From positions 1 through 44,808 of the forward strand of contig JBNGIQ010009382.1 of NCBI GenBank assembly GCA_049999765.1: 44,808 nucleotides of DNA, read 5' to 3'. This DNA is from Phaeoceros laevis. Its lineage: Eukaryota > Anthocerotophyta > Anthocerotopsida > Notothyladales. The position numbers and the translations under genes are program-made. Within the stretch, counting starts at the first letter, position 1; the number at the start of each line of letters is the position of its first letter. Below the pieces are notes generated by a model that was not told the origin of the DNA, ran no database searches, and saw only the letters and a program-made list of their open reading frames with translations. Positions 17,615-27,385 of this stretch are shown here, piece by piece.

Positions 17615-20600
17615 ATGCACGGCGGCTGTGGTAGGCTTGGGGCAAGGACCGAAACACAACCGTTGCTGCACCACCGCCCCCCTCCTTGCTGGTCCTATAC
17701 TGTCGCCAGGCTTCCTCTCGGTTCCAAAGGTGCAGCATTTGGTTTTGCTCGCAGCCTGGGTGTGACTGCCAGGCCCGCCAATTGGAGGTGGACTGTGTGT
17801 GAAGGATATCGCAACAATGTTTTGAGGCTTGCTCAGAGCAATGTGAGAGGCTGGCCATGGCAAGTTCGTCGTGCAGTGGCTGGTCCGAGAGAGTGCCGGG
17901 TTGAGCTGGCTCAGGAGAAGGCGGGGAGCGCTAGGTCCTCGTTGGTAGCTGTTTCTTTCTACAAAATTGTGGATTTGCCGGAATATAAGCAATTGAGGCA
18001 GCCGCTTCTGGACCTATGCGATGCGAGCGGCGTGGCTGGGGATATTGCGCTGGCCGCCAATGGCATTAATGGCACTATCTGCGGCACGCAGGAGATCGTG
18101 GATGATGTCTTGGCGAAAGTGCAGCTGTACCCAAGCTTCACGGGTATTTGGCGGGTTCAATTGCCTCTTATCCCGGATGTTCAGCTTGTCCATCAAGGGC
18201 AGAAGCTCAATCTCCCACTAGAAGTCGTTAATGAGGCTGCCTTCGACCCCCTTCAATCTCTACGGCGTTCTGTCTGTCACATTTTTGGCGGAAGGAAGGG
18301 AAAGGCGCAGAATAGGTCGTCCGGGGAATGCATCAGGAAAGAACCAGTGCTGGACTTGCATCTGAGTTTAGCTGCTTTATCAGCCCGCAGCAAACTGGGT
18401 GGTGATTCTGCCAATTCGGCTGACCGCCTGCAGGAGCTGTCGTGGATTCGCACGGCAGTCTGCGTACGTTTGGCATGGCTGTTAAGCTCTGCGACCGTGT
18501 TTGTCATGTCATGCTATAGAGACAAGTTGGGGGATCCTTTTGGATTTTTTGTGCAATCCAAAGATGAAGAGAGTAGCTCAAGTGTAGGTGCGCCATTGCG
18601 GCAAACGCCACCCTTTGCTGAGGGTCCTGCTTCGGTGCCCTGGAATCCTGTTGCCCTCAACTCCAGGCTCAAGGTTAGTCCTTTTGGTACAATTACGCAG
18701 CTCCTTCAGCAGGTGGTGTTGTGACTGTGCACTGATGCAACTAAATGTTTGTCTTGCTGTTCCATGCAAGGAAGATCTTAGTTTTAAAAACCTAAGTGTT
18801 TATCGTCCCTGTACATTTCTATCTAGGAGTGATGGAATTGTGAACCTTGCAGAGGCACTCATTTATGCGTGTTACGTGTCTATGAAGTGGCAAAGAAGAG
18901 ATGGGAAGAATATCAGCCGCCCCCCAACGTTAAAAAACGTGGCGGCTGGAACACTTTCTGCAGCCTCAGCACAAGATTATAAGCCAGCAACAACTTTAGG
19001 TGCACGTGGCGTAGACAGCTCGCAAGCAACAGCAGTCAACAACAGCTTGCAAGTCAATGCTCAAGGTGCTTCCTATGTTGTTACGTTGCTTTGAATGCCG
19101 TGTCTGGTCAGGGTAACCCGGGTGATCGAAATCTCTTAGAGTGTAAGACTAGTGCATGGTTGCTTGCACACAGGAGGTTCTGGAGAGTCTGCAGTATCAC
19201 GGAAGAAAAGAAAAGTGAAGAAACGTATTAAGAGGCCGAGAAAGGGAAAAAGGTCTGCACAAAGAGTCAATGAAACTGAATCATGTCAAAACAGTGGGAT
19301 TCCAGACACTACAGTACCTGAAGGTCTATCTCGGATGGGTGAATCAGCTTGTGATGCTGGAAGGGACGAGGTTGCAAATGATGGCACAGTTGTCTTTCAG
19401 AGTATATCTGATCAGAATGGTTTGACTCCTAGTCAAAGTCATCCGGTTGTTGACAAAACCATGGACACAAGCAAGCAAGGACCTGAGAAGAATGATGGAG
19501 TAAATTCGGTTTACAGCAGACCAGGTACTGAAGGTGTAACACTTAACCACACTAGACAGATGGCTGACTTCAAGACACGTAGGATTAGGAACGAGAATGT
19601 AAGGCCAGCATATGAATCTCAATCCAAGACCGCAGGTGGTGACAAAGTGATGTCTGCCAGCAGCACACCTGAGGGTGAAGAACAGGGTAGTGGAGCGACA
19701 CTGGATTGGATTAGCCAAGTGGTAGATCAGAGGGAAAAATGGATTGTGGAGCCGAATCCACCTGCACAAGGTGGACCTGAGGCTGTTTCTACAGAATCAC
19801 CTGTGGATGGCTCTTTAGAGCCACTAGAAGAAATCGCATCTTCTGTTGAAACCCGCCTGCGCATGTTGCAGAGCAGACTTGTTGCTACGCAGTCTGCTTT
19901 GCAGTCTGAACGGGTGGCCTTGACAGGGAAGGATGATTATTTAAGTGAGGTATAGTTTGGCTGATAGCCTTGTTGAGCTGCAGTTTGGACTTTGCTGGTT
20001 TAGGGATTACTTAGCAGTGTTTGACATTGTGTTTCAGATCCATTCAAGAACATCTGCAGAACTTAGCAGAGCTTCGGATGCACTGGAGTTTAGAGAGGAT
20101 GAACTTTTAAGGACAATATCTGCTCTTCGGAACACACATGTTGATGCCAAAGCTAAGGCATCCATGGATGTGATGTAAGCATTACTACTTAGCACAGTTT
20201 GTGAACATCCTACCATTTCTTAGCCACATCGTCTTTTTCTGCTTGTTTGGTTGGGAAACCTTACATCTAGAATGTTCCACTCATGCAGGGAAGAACACAA
20301 TGAGCTGGCAAAATTTGAAGGGGAGAAAGAGGCATTTAAACCAGGTGTACCATTGCTTAAGAGGACTGCAAGAGTTGTCTGGCCGAACCCCGCAAGACAG
20401 GTGGCTATTGCGGGCTCGTTCAATGGTTGGACTAAGCAGGTCTGTACGGCTACTTGGCGCAGCTGAAATTCGAAACTTGCAACTACAGACCTCTTAATAC
20501 ATGTAACAACGATGGGGACTCGGAGCAGTTAGGATCACTCTGAATGTTGCAGTGATCGAGCTGTTCCGAGTTATGAGTCGCTTATGTTCAGTCACTGTTT

Positions 20601-20849
20601 GCAGGTACCTATGAGAAAAAGCAATGCTGGAGTTTTTGTTGCATCTTTGGAACTGTACCCTGGTCGTTATGAGGTATGCTTGATCACCGTCTATCTGGAA
20701 CTTAAGTTTTGACAACCTTCTGCATTTCTTGATGACATTTGCTCCTGTTCCAGATTAAGTTTGTCGTGGACGGGTCCTGGAGGGTAGACGCACGGAGACC
20801 AATTGTTTATGATGAAGGCTATGAAAACAATGTGCTGATAATTTCTTGA
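17615..20849 (+). CDS. TrhO/STR8-type N-terminal domain joined to a PTST/FLO6-type CBM48 protein
   Basis: Seven exons (17615-18720, 18827-19065, 19174-19949, 20038-20174, 20289-20439, 20605-20673, 20754-20849) close in phase and give about 857 residues; the first donor could be 3 bp earlier. An N-terminal transit-like leader is followed at about 108-196 by a domain like the N-terminal half of TrhO/UPF0176 and plant STR8 (SFYKIVDLPEY, LAANGINGTICGTQE). The rhodanese half is missing. Then come a long variable region, a basic patch, a coiled coil (about 680-750) and a C-terminal CBM48/AMPK-glycogen-binding domain (about 776-857; VVWPNPARQVAIAGSFNGW, LYPGRYEIKFVVDGSW) very like FLO6/PTST2, which acts in plastid starch granule initiation. 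Starch binding in plastids is the likely role; the added domain is unexplained. Two fused or misjoined genes is the alternative. Confidence 0.75.
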
Positions 20850-21155
20850 ACCATAAGGTTATTGAAATCCCAGTCATCAATGTGGGTAACACTTTTTGGT
20901 GCACACAAGAGACATCTCAAAACTGCAACTACATGATTTGACGAGGCTCTTCGGAGCTGGACTCGAAACACATCCACAACCCCCATCTCCAGTTCATGTT
21001 CTGGTGCAGAAGTGAGGTAAAGAGGCTCAAAACTTCGAAAGCTGGTAATTGAATGAAATATATATTTTTAGGCTCCGACGTCTGCCACCGTTTGTCCGCC
21101 TATCCATTCCGCTCTTGGTTGATGGTTGATGCTCGATTGAACGTGCAGTTACGCT
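20850..21155. promoter_or_regulatory. 3' flank of the CBM48 gene and AspRS promoter
   Basis: About 300 bp lie between a stop and the next start on the same strand. A TATATATT at 21059-21066, 90 bp before the AspRS ATG, is the likely TATA box of that gene. Nothing else was seen. Confidence 0.5.
21059..21066 (+). promoter_or_regulatory. Putative TATA box of the AspRS gene
   Basis: TATATATT lies 90 bp before the start codon. A transcription start about 30 bp downstream would leave a leader of roughly 60 bases. Confidence 0.4.
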
Positions 21156-24100
21156 ATGGCGGCAGCCAAGGTTGGGCCTCGTGCGCAGGCGACAGCTGCC
21201 GCAGCTTGGACGTTGCTACAAGTACGTCACTTGCGCAACAGCAGCCAGCGCTGCTCCAGCCTACCATGTAGCCTGAGACCCCCCGTTTTGCCTGTGCTGG
21301 CACTTCGACGACACAACTCCCGCTCCCATGGGCTGCCAGTGGTGGCTTCAGCAGCACCCACCACTGTCAAGCCGCAAGCCCCGTCACCGCTGCTCCTTTC
21401 GGAGGACCTTGAGTGGACCAGCCGGACTCACTTGTGTGGGAATTTGGGAGAGGAGAACATTGGAGAGAGGGTGCGCCTCTGCGGCTGGGTAGCTGCACAA
21501 CGCAGCCATGGCGCCATTGCGTTTGTCAACCTCCGGGACCACACAGGCATTGTCCAGGTGAGTGACATTCATTCTCTCCTACTTCTTCGAGGTAACACGG
21601 TGATGCAGGTCTTCTCATTACTTTCACACTTTGTGCAAGATGCCAGGTCAAAACTGATCCTGACAATTTCCCGGACGTGCATTCGGCAGCCGAGCGGGTC
21701 AGAATAGAGTATGTAATTGCCGTTGAAGGGACAGTTTACCGGCGTCCCGAAGAGGTTGTTAACAAACGGATGGCCACGGGTGCTGTCGAGGTACATTGGC
21801 AGCCGCCTTTGATAACCTGGTTGCATATTTTGTAGTTTGTCGAATCTATTCTGACAGTATTGAGCCAACACGAAGTCAATGCATCAGTTAATGGAGCTTG
21901 CAGGTGGTAGCTGACAGGATTCAGTTGCTGAATCCGGTAAGGGTAGCGTTGCCATTCCTGGTCACCACCTCGGAGGATGCGGAGGATGTTATTACAGAGG
22001 AAACTCGGTTGAGGTATGCCTCCATCATGTTTTGAGGTCATGATTCTGGTTTTGTTTTTGCTGATAGAAATCAATCTCAGGGTTCCTTCAGGCTGTTCTT
22101 TGTGCTGCAGGTACAGGCATCTCGATCTCCGGCGGTTGCAGATGAACAGAAACATTAGGTATCGTCATAAGGTGGTGAAGGTCATTCGAAGGTTTTTGGA
22201 GGACGTTCATGATTTTGTTGAGGTTGGCATTCATCTGTGTTTTCCGAATGGGCTTTTCCAGCTTGGTACTTTCTTGGTTTTCATTGAGCCTCTGACTCTG
22301 TAAGTGGTGAATTCAGATCGAGACTCCCATACTGACAAGATCGACACCGGAAGGTGCTCGTGATTATCTGGTTCCATCTCGAGTACAGGTTATTGTCCAC
22401 CTCACTTGAACTTTCATAGTAGACTTTGGAGATCTCTCTGCAAATCTATGTAAATCTCACGTTAAGGGTTTATGTGCTGCAGACTGGGAACTTTTACGCG
22501 TTGCCACAGAGTCCTCAGTTGTTTAAACAGATGCTGATGGTTTCTGGATTCGACAGATACTATCAAATAGCAAGGTGGGAAAGAGCCACTGCGTTTCTGG
22601 CTGCTTTATCTCGCATTGTGGGCACTGCGTGGTTGTTCTTATCGGATGTAAACTTCACTTGTTTTCAGGTGCTTCCGGGATGAGGATCTCAGAGCTGACA
22701 GGCAGCCTGAATTTACACAACTTGATATGGAGCTGTCTTTCACACCCTTGGAGGAAATGCTTGAGTTGACTGAGAATCTAGTAAGGCATGTAAGTGCATC
22801 CAGGCCTCTTACCATGGGCCCCCAGCAAGTTCCTAAGTATTGGACAGAAAGTACATGCATAATGTGAAAAAGCGAAGTTGTCAACACGTGTGTTTAATTT
22901 TCCCTCCCAGGTGTTTCGAGAAGTCAAGCAGCTCGAGCTGCCAAATCCGTTCCCAAGGTTAACCTACGCTGAGGCCATGGCTCGATATGGTTCAGACAAA
23001 CCAGACTTGCGTTTTGGCATGGAGCTAGTGGAGGTGTCTCTCTGCCCGTGATCATCGCTTTTGCTTCCCTCACTGTGTGATACTAAAGTCAAGTTCAGTT
23101 TGGGATGCACAAACTGCTCGTATACGCTATTCGTCTTCTGATGTTGGAGCTGATGGTGTGTCTTGGGCCCAGCTTACAGACATTTTCACAGCTTCAAGTT
23201 TTATGGTGTTTGCAAATGCAATTGCGAATGGCGGTGTTGTCAAGGCCATAGCTGTTCCGAGCGGAGCAAATAGAATATCTGCTACACGATTAAAAAAAGG
23301 AGATGTTATCGGAGAGGCTTTGCTATCTGGAGCCAAGGGTCTTCCATTTGTTAAAGTGGTGGAGTCAGGTCCAGATTTTTCCTTGTCTTTGTAGTTTTAC
23401 CACATTGGTAAAGCATTTCAATTCGAAGTGAGAGCAAGTTAAGGCAGCTTGTGCATTTACAAGGGTAATGAGCTGCTGCTGTTGTGTTCATCCAGGGAAG
23501 ATCGAAGGACTGTCAGCTATCACATCAAGTTTAAGTGCAGAGCAACTAGAGACTCTGTTGACGCGTACAGAAGCTCAAACTGGAGATCTTATACTCTTCG
23601 CTGCTGGACCTTCTAATGCCGTGAACAAGACATTGGACCGCCTTCGAAATTACCTGGCCGAGAATTTGGGTTTGATTGATCAGGTTAGGTTCTTGCTCAT
23701 ACCTGGAACATCTTTTCTCGTGGTAAAAGCATGGTTGCATGTTTCTCACTTTAACTCTATTATCTGACAGTGGCTTCGCCTCATTTGTGGATGAGTGCAG
23801 TCTGCCCATGCTATCCTATGGGTTACTGATTTCCCATTGTTTGAATGGAACGAATCCGAGGAGAGGCTAGAGGTGACGATGTCTTCGCAGTTGATGCCGT
23901 CGTTTTCTTCAGCTATCAGTCAGTCAAGGATGTCTTTATTCACAACATGCACTTCTTCCTGCTACTTACAGGCCCTTCACCACCCGTTCACGGCACCCAA
24001 TCCAGAGGATAAAGACCTTAAGACTGCCAGAGCACTGGCCTATGACATGGTCTACAATGGCGTCGAGGTGATCTCATACAATATTTCATGTCATGCTGTA

Positions 24101-24687
24101 TGACTTTTACTGCAAGGTAATGAACAAATTCCTGTTTCTCATGAAAACGCTGAGACAATACTTTGGACTTGTATTCTGTCACAAAAGATCGGCGGTGGGA
24201 GTCTCAGAATATACAGAAGGGAGATGCAAGAGAAGGTGTTCGAAGCAGTAGGGCTAACAAGTGCTCAGGTAATCACTTGTGCGTGGTGTTAGAAAACGTG
24301 TTTCTTAGTTCTGTAGCAGACATTTCAAAGTCCCGTGTGGTGTACCAGGCTGAAGAGAAGTTCGGTTACCTCCTTGAAGCACTGGACCTAGGTGCCCCAC
24401 CTCACGGTGAGCAGTGCTGCCTTTGGTTGTGCTTTGGAATTGCTCCAAGCGTAGACATCAGACTTTTTTATGTAAGCATCTCACTGACAGCAGGGTTTTA
24501 CCGTGCAGGTGGTATCGCCTTCGGAATTGACCGTCTCGTCATGCTTCTAGCCGGTGAAAAATCCATCAGGGATGTGATTGCGTTTCCAAAGACGACCAAG
24601 GCTCAGTGCCTATTGACCAACTCTCCGTCAGATGTAGATGCCCGGCAACTACTTGACTTGTCGCTTAGGACGGTGGAAAGCTCTTGA
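21156..24687 (+). CDS. Aspartyl-tRNA synthetase, organellar (bacterial type)
   Basis: This class II enzyme charges tRNA-Asp in plastids and mitochondria. Fifteen exons (21156-21557, 21647-21790, 21904-22013, 22111-22222, 22317-22388, 22483-22574, 22669-22789, 22911-23033, 23173-23368, 23496-23683, 23801-23872, 23972-24067, 24188-24268, 24349-24406, 24509-24687) close in phase and give 681 residues, a bacterial-type AspRS plus a transit peptide (about 1-75, Ala/Ser/Arg-rich). The OB-fold anticodon domain ([20 protein letters not shown]) starts near 107. The catalytic core has RYRHLDLRR, motif 2 at about 313-335 ([14 protein letters not shown]) and motif 3 at about 624-650 ([20 protein letters not shown]). 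The GAD insertion domain of bacterial enzymes is present (exons 9-10). Its last 39 coding bases overlap the convergent gene at 24649. Confidence 0.95.
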
Positions 24688-26166
24688 TGGCCGATTACAG
24701 TAAAGAGTCGAGGTGGTTGCGTGAGCAGTCACTGATGTGGCGAAGGGCATGGCGAAGTACTTAGACTTAGGGGACCAGTTGATTGGTTCTTCCAGGTCCT
24801 CGTCGAGAGTAGCCGACTCGGTGCAGCGAGGAGCCAGCCACCAGGACTCGGCGGGCTTTTTGGACAAGTCACAAACCAGTCGCTGCCTGCGACTCCCCAG
24901 ACTTATGTGAACCGTCCCGTCTGCCTCCGCCAGGAACCACTCCATGGGGAGCTCCTCGACTGGGGAGGAGTACCACGGAGACCGAGCCAGGGCAGCTCCC
25001 ACCTCGGCACCCCTGCCCCTCACCTTCAGCTCCGCGATGGTGAAGGAAACATGACGACCATCACCTCCGCGGCCGTCCTCCATCCAGTTACCGTACAGCA
25101 GCAGCAGGGAGTCCTTCCGCTTCAGAATGGTGAGCGAGTGCAGGCGGCCACAGCCGGGATCATCATATCCTTCCAGCTCCTCGCCCTCGAGAAGCTTAGA
25201 CCACGACACCGGCGCGCCGCTCTCGGAGAGCTCCACGCACCGAAACAGCTCCATCGAGTCCTGTTGCGGGCTGTAGGCGAGCGTGTAGAGGGAGCCGCTG
25301 AGATCTACCCATTTGCCCAGGCGATGCGGAGGGTCGGCCACGTCGTGCGACATGGCGTGGAGGTGGAACCCGCAGCCGGTCTTGGGCCCCAAGCAGTTGT
25401 ACATTCCCAGCACCCACGCCTCACGACCTGCGCGCGTGCTCGAGCCCTTGACGCGGAAAACCACGTCCAGCCTCAGCACCCTGCTCTTGACGCTGAAGTT
25501 CACCACCGAGAATTGGTCGATCAGGAACTTGACGCTGGTGCCTCCGATCGTACACTCGTTGTCCCTGAGGATGCAGATTTTTTTCACCATGCTGCCCAGA
25601 CTCAAATCCCAAATTATCAGTCCCAGGATGGAGCGCTCCCCGAAGCTGACCACGTTCCAGACAGGGGACGCGGGGCTGTCCACCATCAGTAGCCGCTCGC
25701 CGGTGAATCCCAGGATATGCATCTTGGAAACCGGGGGTGACGGCAACCGGCTCCACTCTTTCACGCTAGTCTTGGCGGTCCACGGCGCCCATGAGTACGG
25801 CCGACCGCCGCCTGCGACGTCATCGAACGCGGCTGCCAGGACTCTGCCCGCCCCGTTGTGGACGATCTCGGCCACGCACTTGCTGCTGCTGGGCATGAAC
25901 CTCCGTTCCACGAGTGGTGATTTCAGGAAGCTGAAGCGCGTGGTGGCCTCTTGTGACGTCCTCTCCTCTTCGAATTCCTTGGTGCTAAGACTACCGAACT
26001 GCTCCTCCTTGAAGTCCTCCTCCTCGAACCTAAAGTCTTCGGAATCCTCCTCCCCAGAGTCGGAGGGTCTTTTGCTAGACAACCTTTGAATGTACCTCCA
26101 TGGCGAACGCACTTCCATCGCGCCGCCCATAACTCGCAAGTCGAACGCCCAAGCGAAAGGGCGCAT
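24649..26166 (-). CDS. Unrecognised 505-residue single-exon protein
   Basis: I do not recognise this protein. The exon runs from ATG 26166 to TAG 24649; one more codon upstream is open but is GTG. Residues about 35-70 are strongly acidic ([20 protein letters not shown]). The remainder alternates hydrophobic and polar stretches with many W, V and L residues ([52 protein letters not shown]), which looks like beta strands of a propeller such as a kelch or F-box-associated fold. No F-box and no transmembrane segment is evident. A TATA box lies at 26221-26228. The 506-codon open frame makes a real gene likely, although the opposite strand is also open for 261 codons. The last 13 codons overlap AspRS. 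Confidence 0.7.
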   Translation of the reverse strand: MRPFAWAFDLRVMGGAMEVRSPWRYIQRLSSKRPSDSGEEDSEDFRFEEEDFKEEQFGSLSTKEFEEERTSQEATTRFSFLKSPLVERRFMPSSSKCVAEIVHNGAGRVLAAAFDDVAGGGRPYSWAPWTAKTSVKEWSRLPSPPVSKMHILGFTGERLLMVDSPASPVWNVVSFGERSILGLIIWDLSLGSMVKKICILRDNECTIGGTSVKFLIDQFSVVNFSVKSRVLRLDVVFRVKGSSTRAGREAWVLGMYNCLGPKTGCGFHLHAMSHDVADPPHRLGKWVDLSGSLYTLAYSPQQDSMELFRCVELSESGAPVSWSKLLEGEELEGYDDPGCGRLHSLTILKRKDSLLLLYGNWMEDGRGGDGRHVSFTIAELKVRGRGAEVGAALARSPWYSSPVEELPMEWFLAEADGTVHISLGSRRQRLVCDLSKKPAESWWLAPRCTESATLDEDLEEPINWSPKSKYFAMPFATSVTAHATTSTLYCNRPSRAFHRPKRQVK

Positions 26167-26220
26167 CACGGTTCAAGCGTCAATCGCCCTCAATTTCCTC
26201 CAGCCAAACTTCGGTCTGGG

Positions 26221-26228
26221 ATATATAG
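26221..26228 (-). promoter_or_regulatory. Putative TATA box of the 505-residue gene
   Basis: On the minus strand CTATATAT lies about 55 bp before the ATG at 26166. It supports transcription of this single-exon gene with a very short leader. Confidence 0.5.
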
Positions 26229-26313
26229 CGGCTCTCCTCTTACGATCGATTCCTGTAGATGGGCGGGTGTACATGTTTAAGACACCTTATATGCTTTATA
26301 TGGTGAGGGCAGT

Positions 26314-26566
26314 TTTCACTCATCTTATGTAAAGATTCTCAAGATGGACTTTACCTTCTCAGTAGTATGCTAAATTTAGTTAGAACTGAGGGTATATCAT
26401 TTATTCTAGAAACATCCCACTATGGAACTATACACAGAGGGGAGTTTCACTCATCTTATGTATAGATTCTCAAGATGGGCTTTACCTCCTAGGTAGTTTG
26501 CTAAATTTAGTTAGAAGTGAGGGTATATTATTTATTCTAGAAGCATCCCAGTATGGAACTCTACAT
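26314..26566. repeat. 131-bp tandem duplication, two copies
   Basis: Copy 1 starts at 26314 and copy 2 at 26445, both opening with TTTCACTCATCTTATGTA. They stay about 90 percent alike by eye through the TATGGAACT end near 26566. No open frame spans both copies. Confidence 0.88.
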
Positions 26567-26972
26567 AAAAAGTGTTACATGACTCTTAGAGTTCATCTTG
26601 GAATAAAGTTTATCATGGAATAAAGTCCTTCATGTCTTAGTTTGGACAGTTTTGTCCCTCAAGCCAAATTAGCCAATCCACTTTATGTATCACCCATTTT
26701 CACTTTATGAACAAAGACCTAAGAATGCATTTTGGTCTTGTTTCTACCATAAATATAAATCATAAATAACTATTTGTTGTAATTGTAGAAGATGGCTTTT
26801 ATCAATTTAGTACCAATTAGGGTTGAAATGCTTGCACGGGTTCAGCAAGCATACTACTTCCATCATCCATGGAATAAGTTCACTCTTTTCGTGTTTCATT
26901 GATGGTAATTTCTGCAGCCTAGAGGCCCAGACTTCCCTATTTCATTTGATCTATCTTTACAGGAACTCAAAC

Positions 26973-27042
26973 GGCATGAAGACACTATTTGATGGTGCCG
27001 TAACTCTCAAAAAAGGGCATGAAGACACTATTTGATGGTGCC
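26973..27042. repeat. 27-bp direct repeat, offset 43 bp
   Basis: GGCATGAAGACACTATTTGA and the next seven bases occur identically at 26973-26999 and 27016-27042, separated by 16 bp. The identity points to a recent local duplication. Confidence 0.9.
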
Positions 27043-27163
27043 TTCACTCCACATGAAAGGCTCTCTTCAGCAACTTTTCTCTTCAATAACTTCAACCATA
27101 TAATGATGAAGGAAGGTGCAAGTTCTCTAGAAATGTAAGAACCGTCCAAAATCGAGGGTCGGA

Positions 27164-27236
27164 ACAAAGTCCACCATGTTGCTACCTCATCCTTCACAAA
27201 ACAAAGTCCACCATGTTGCGACCCCATCCTTCACAG
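27164..27236. repeat. 37-bp tandem duplication
   Basis: Two units starting at 27164 and 27201 share ACAAAGTCCACCATGTTGC and continue to CATCCTTCACA with two differences. Confidence 0.88.
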
Positions 27237-27385
27237 GAAACACGCTGTTGTCCTACTATGCTACACTCTCATCAACTAACATGTACACATCTGGCACACT
27301 AACCTCCGGAGTTCTCAAATGTTGTGAAAAGATATCGGTGATCCTAAACTCTGCTGGAACCTGCAGGGTAAGATGCGTTACCTGC

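Larger units (their letters stand above)
26229..27385. other. AT-rich spacer with small tandem duplications
   Basis: No gene is supported in this AT-rich stretch. It holds three separate young tandem duplications and several stop-rich frames. It lies upstream of the 505-residue gene and downstream of the MRL1-type stop codon on the minus strand, so its right end should include that 3' UTR. It may derive from an old transposon, but no terminal repeats or transposase were found. Confidence 0.5.

Noticed and set aside
18588-18828. AAG/GTTAGT at 18673 as the donor of the first intron in the TrhO-CBM48 gene
   Set aside because: It closes in phase 0 and would give an immediate TGA in the next exon. 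Donors at 18718 or 18721 close in phase 2 and keep the frame open.
24907-25692. 261-codon plus-strand ORF over the 505-residue gene
   Set aside because: Its composition (many Q, H, R, P) is typical of an antisense shadow. The minus frame is longer, has an ATG and a TATA box, and looks like a folded protein.
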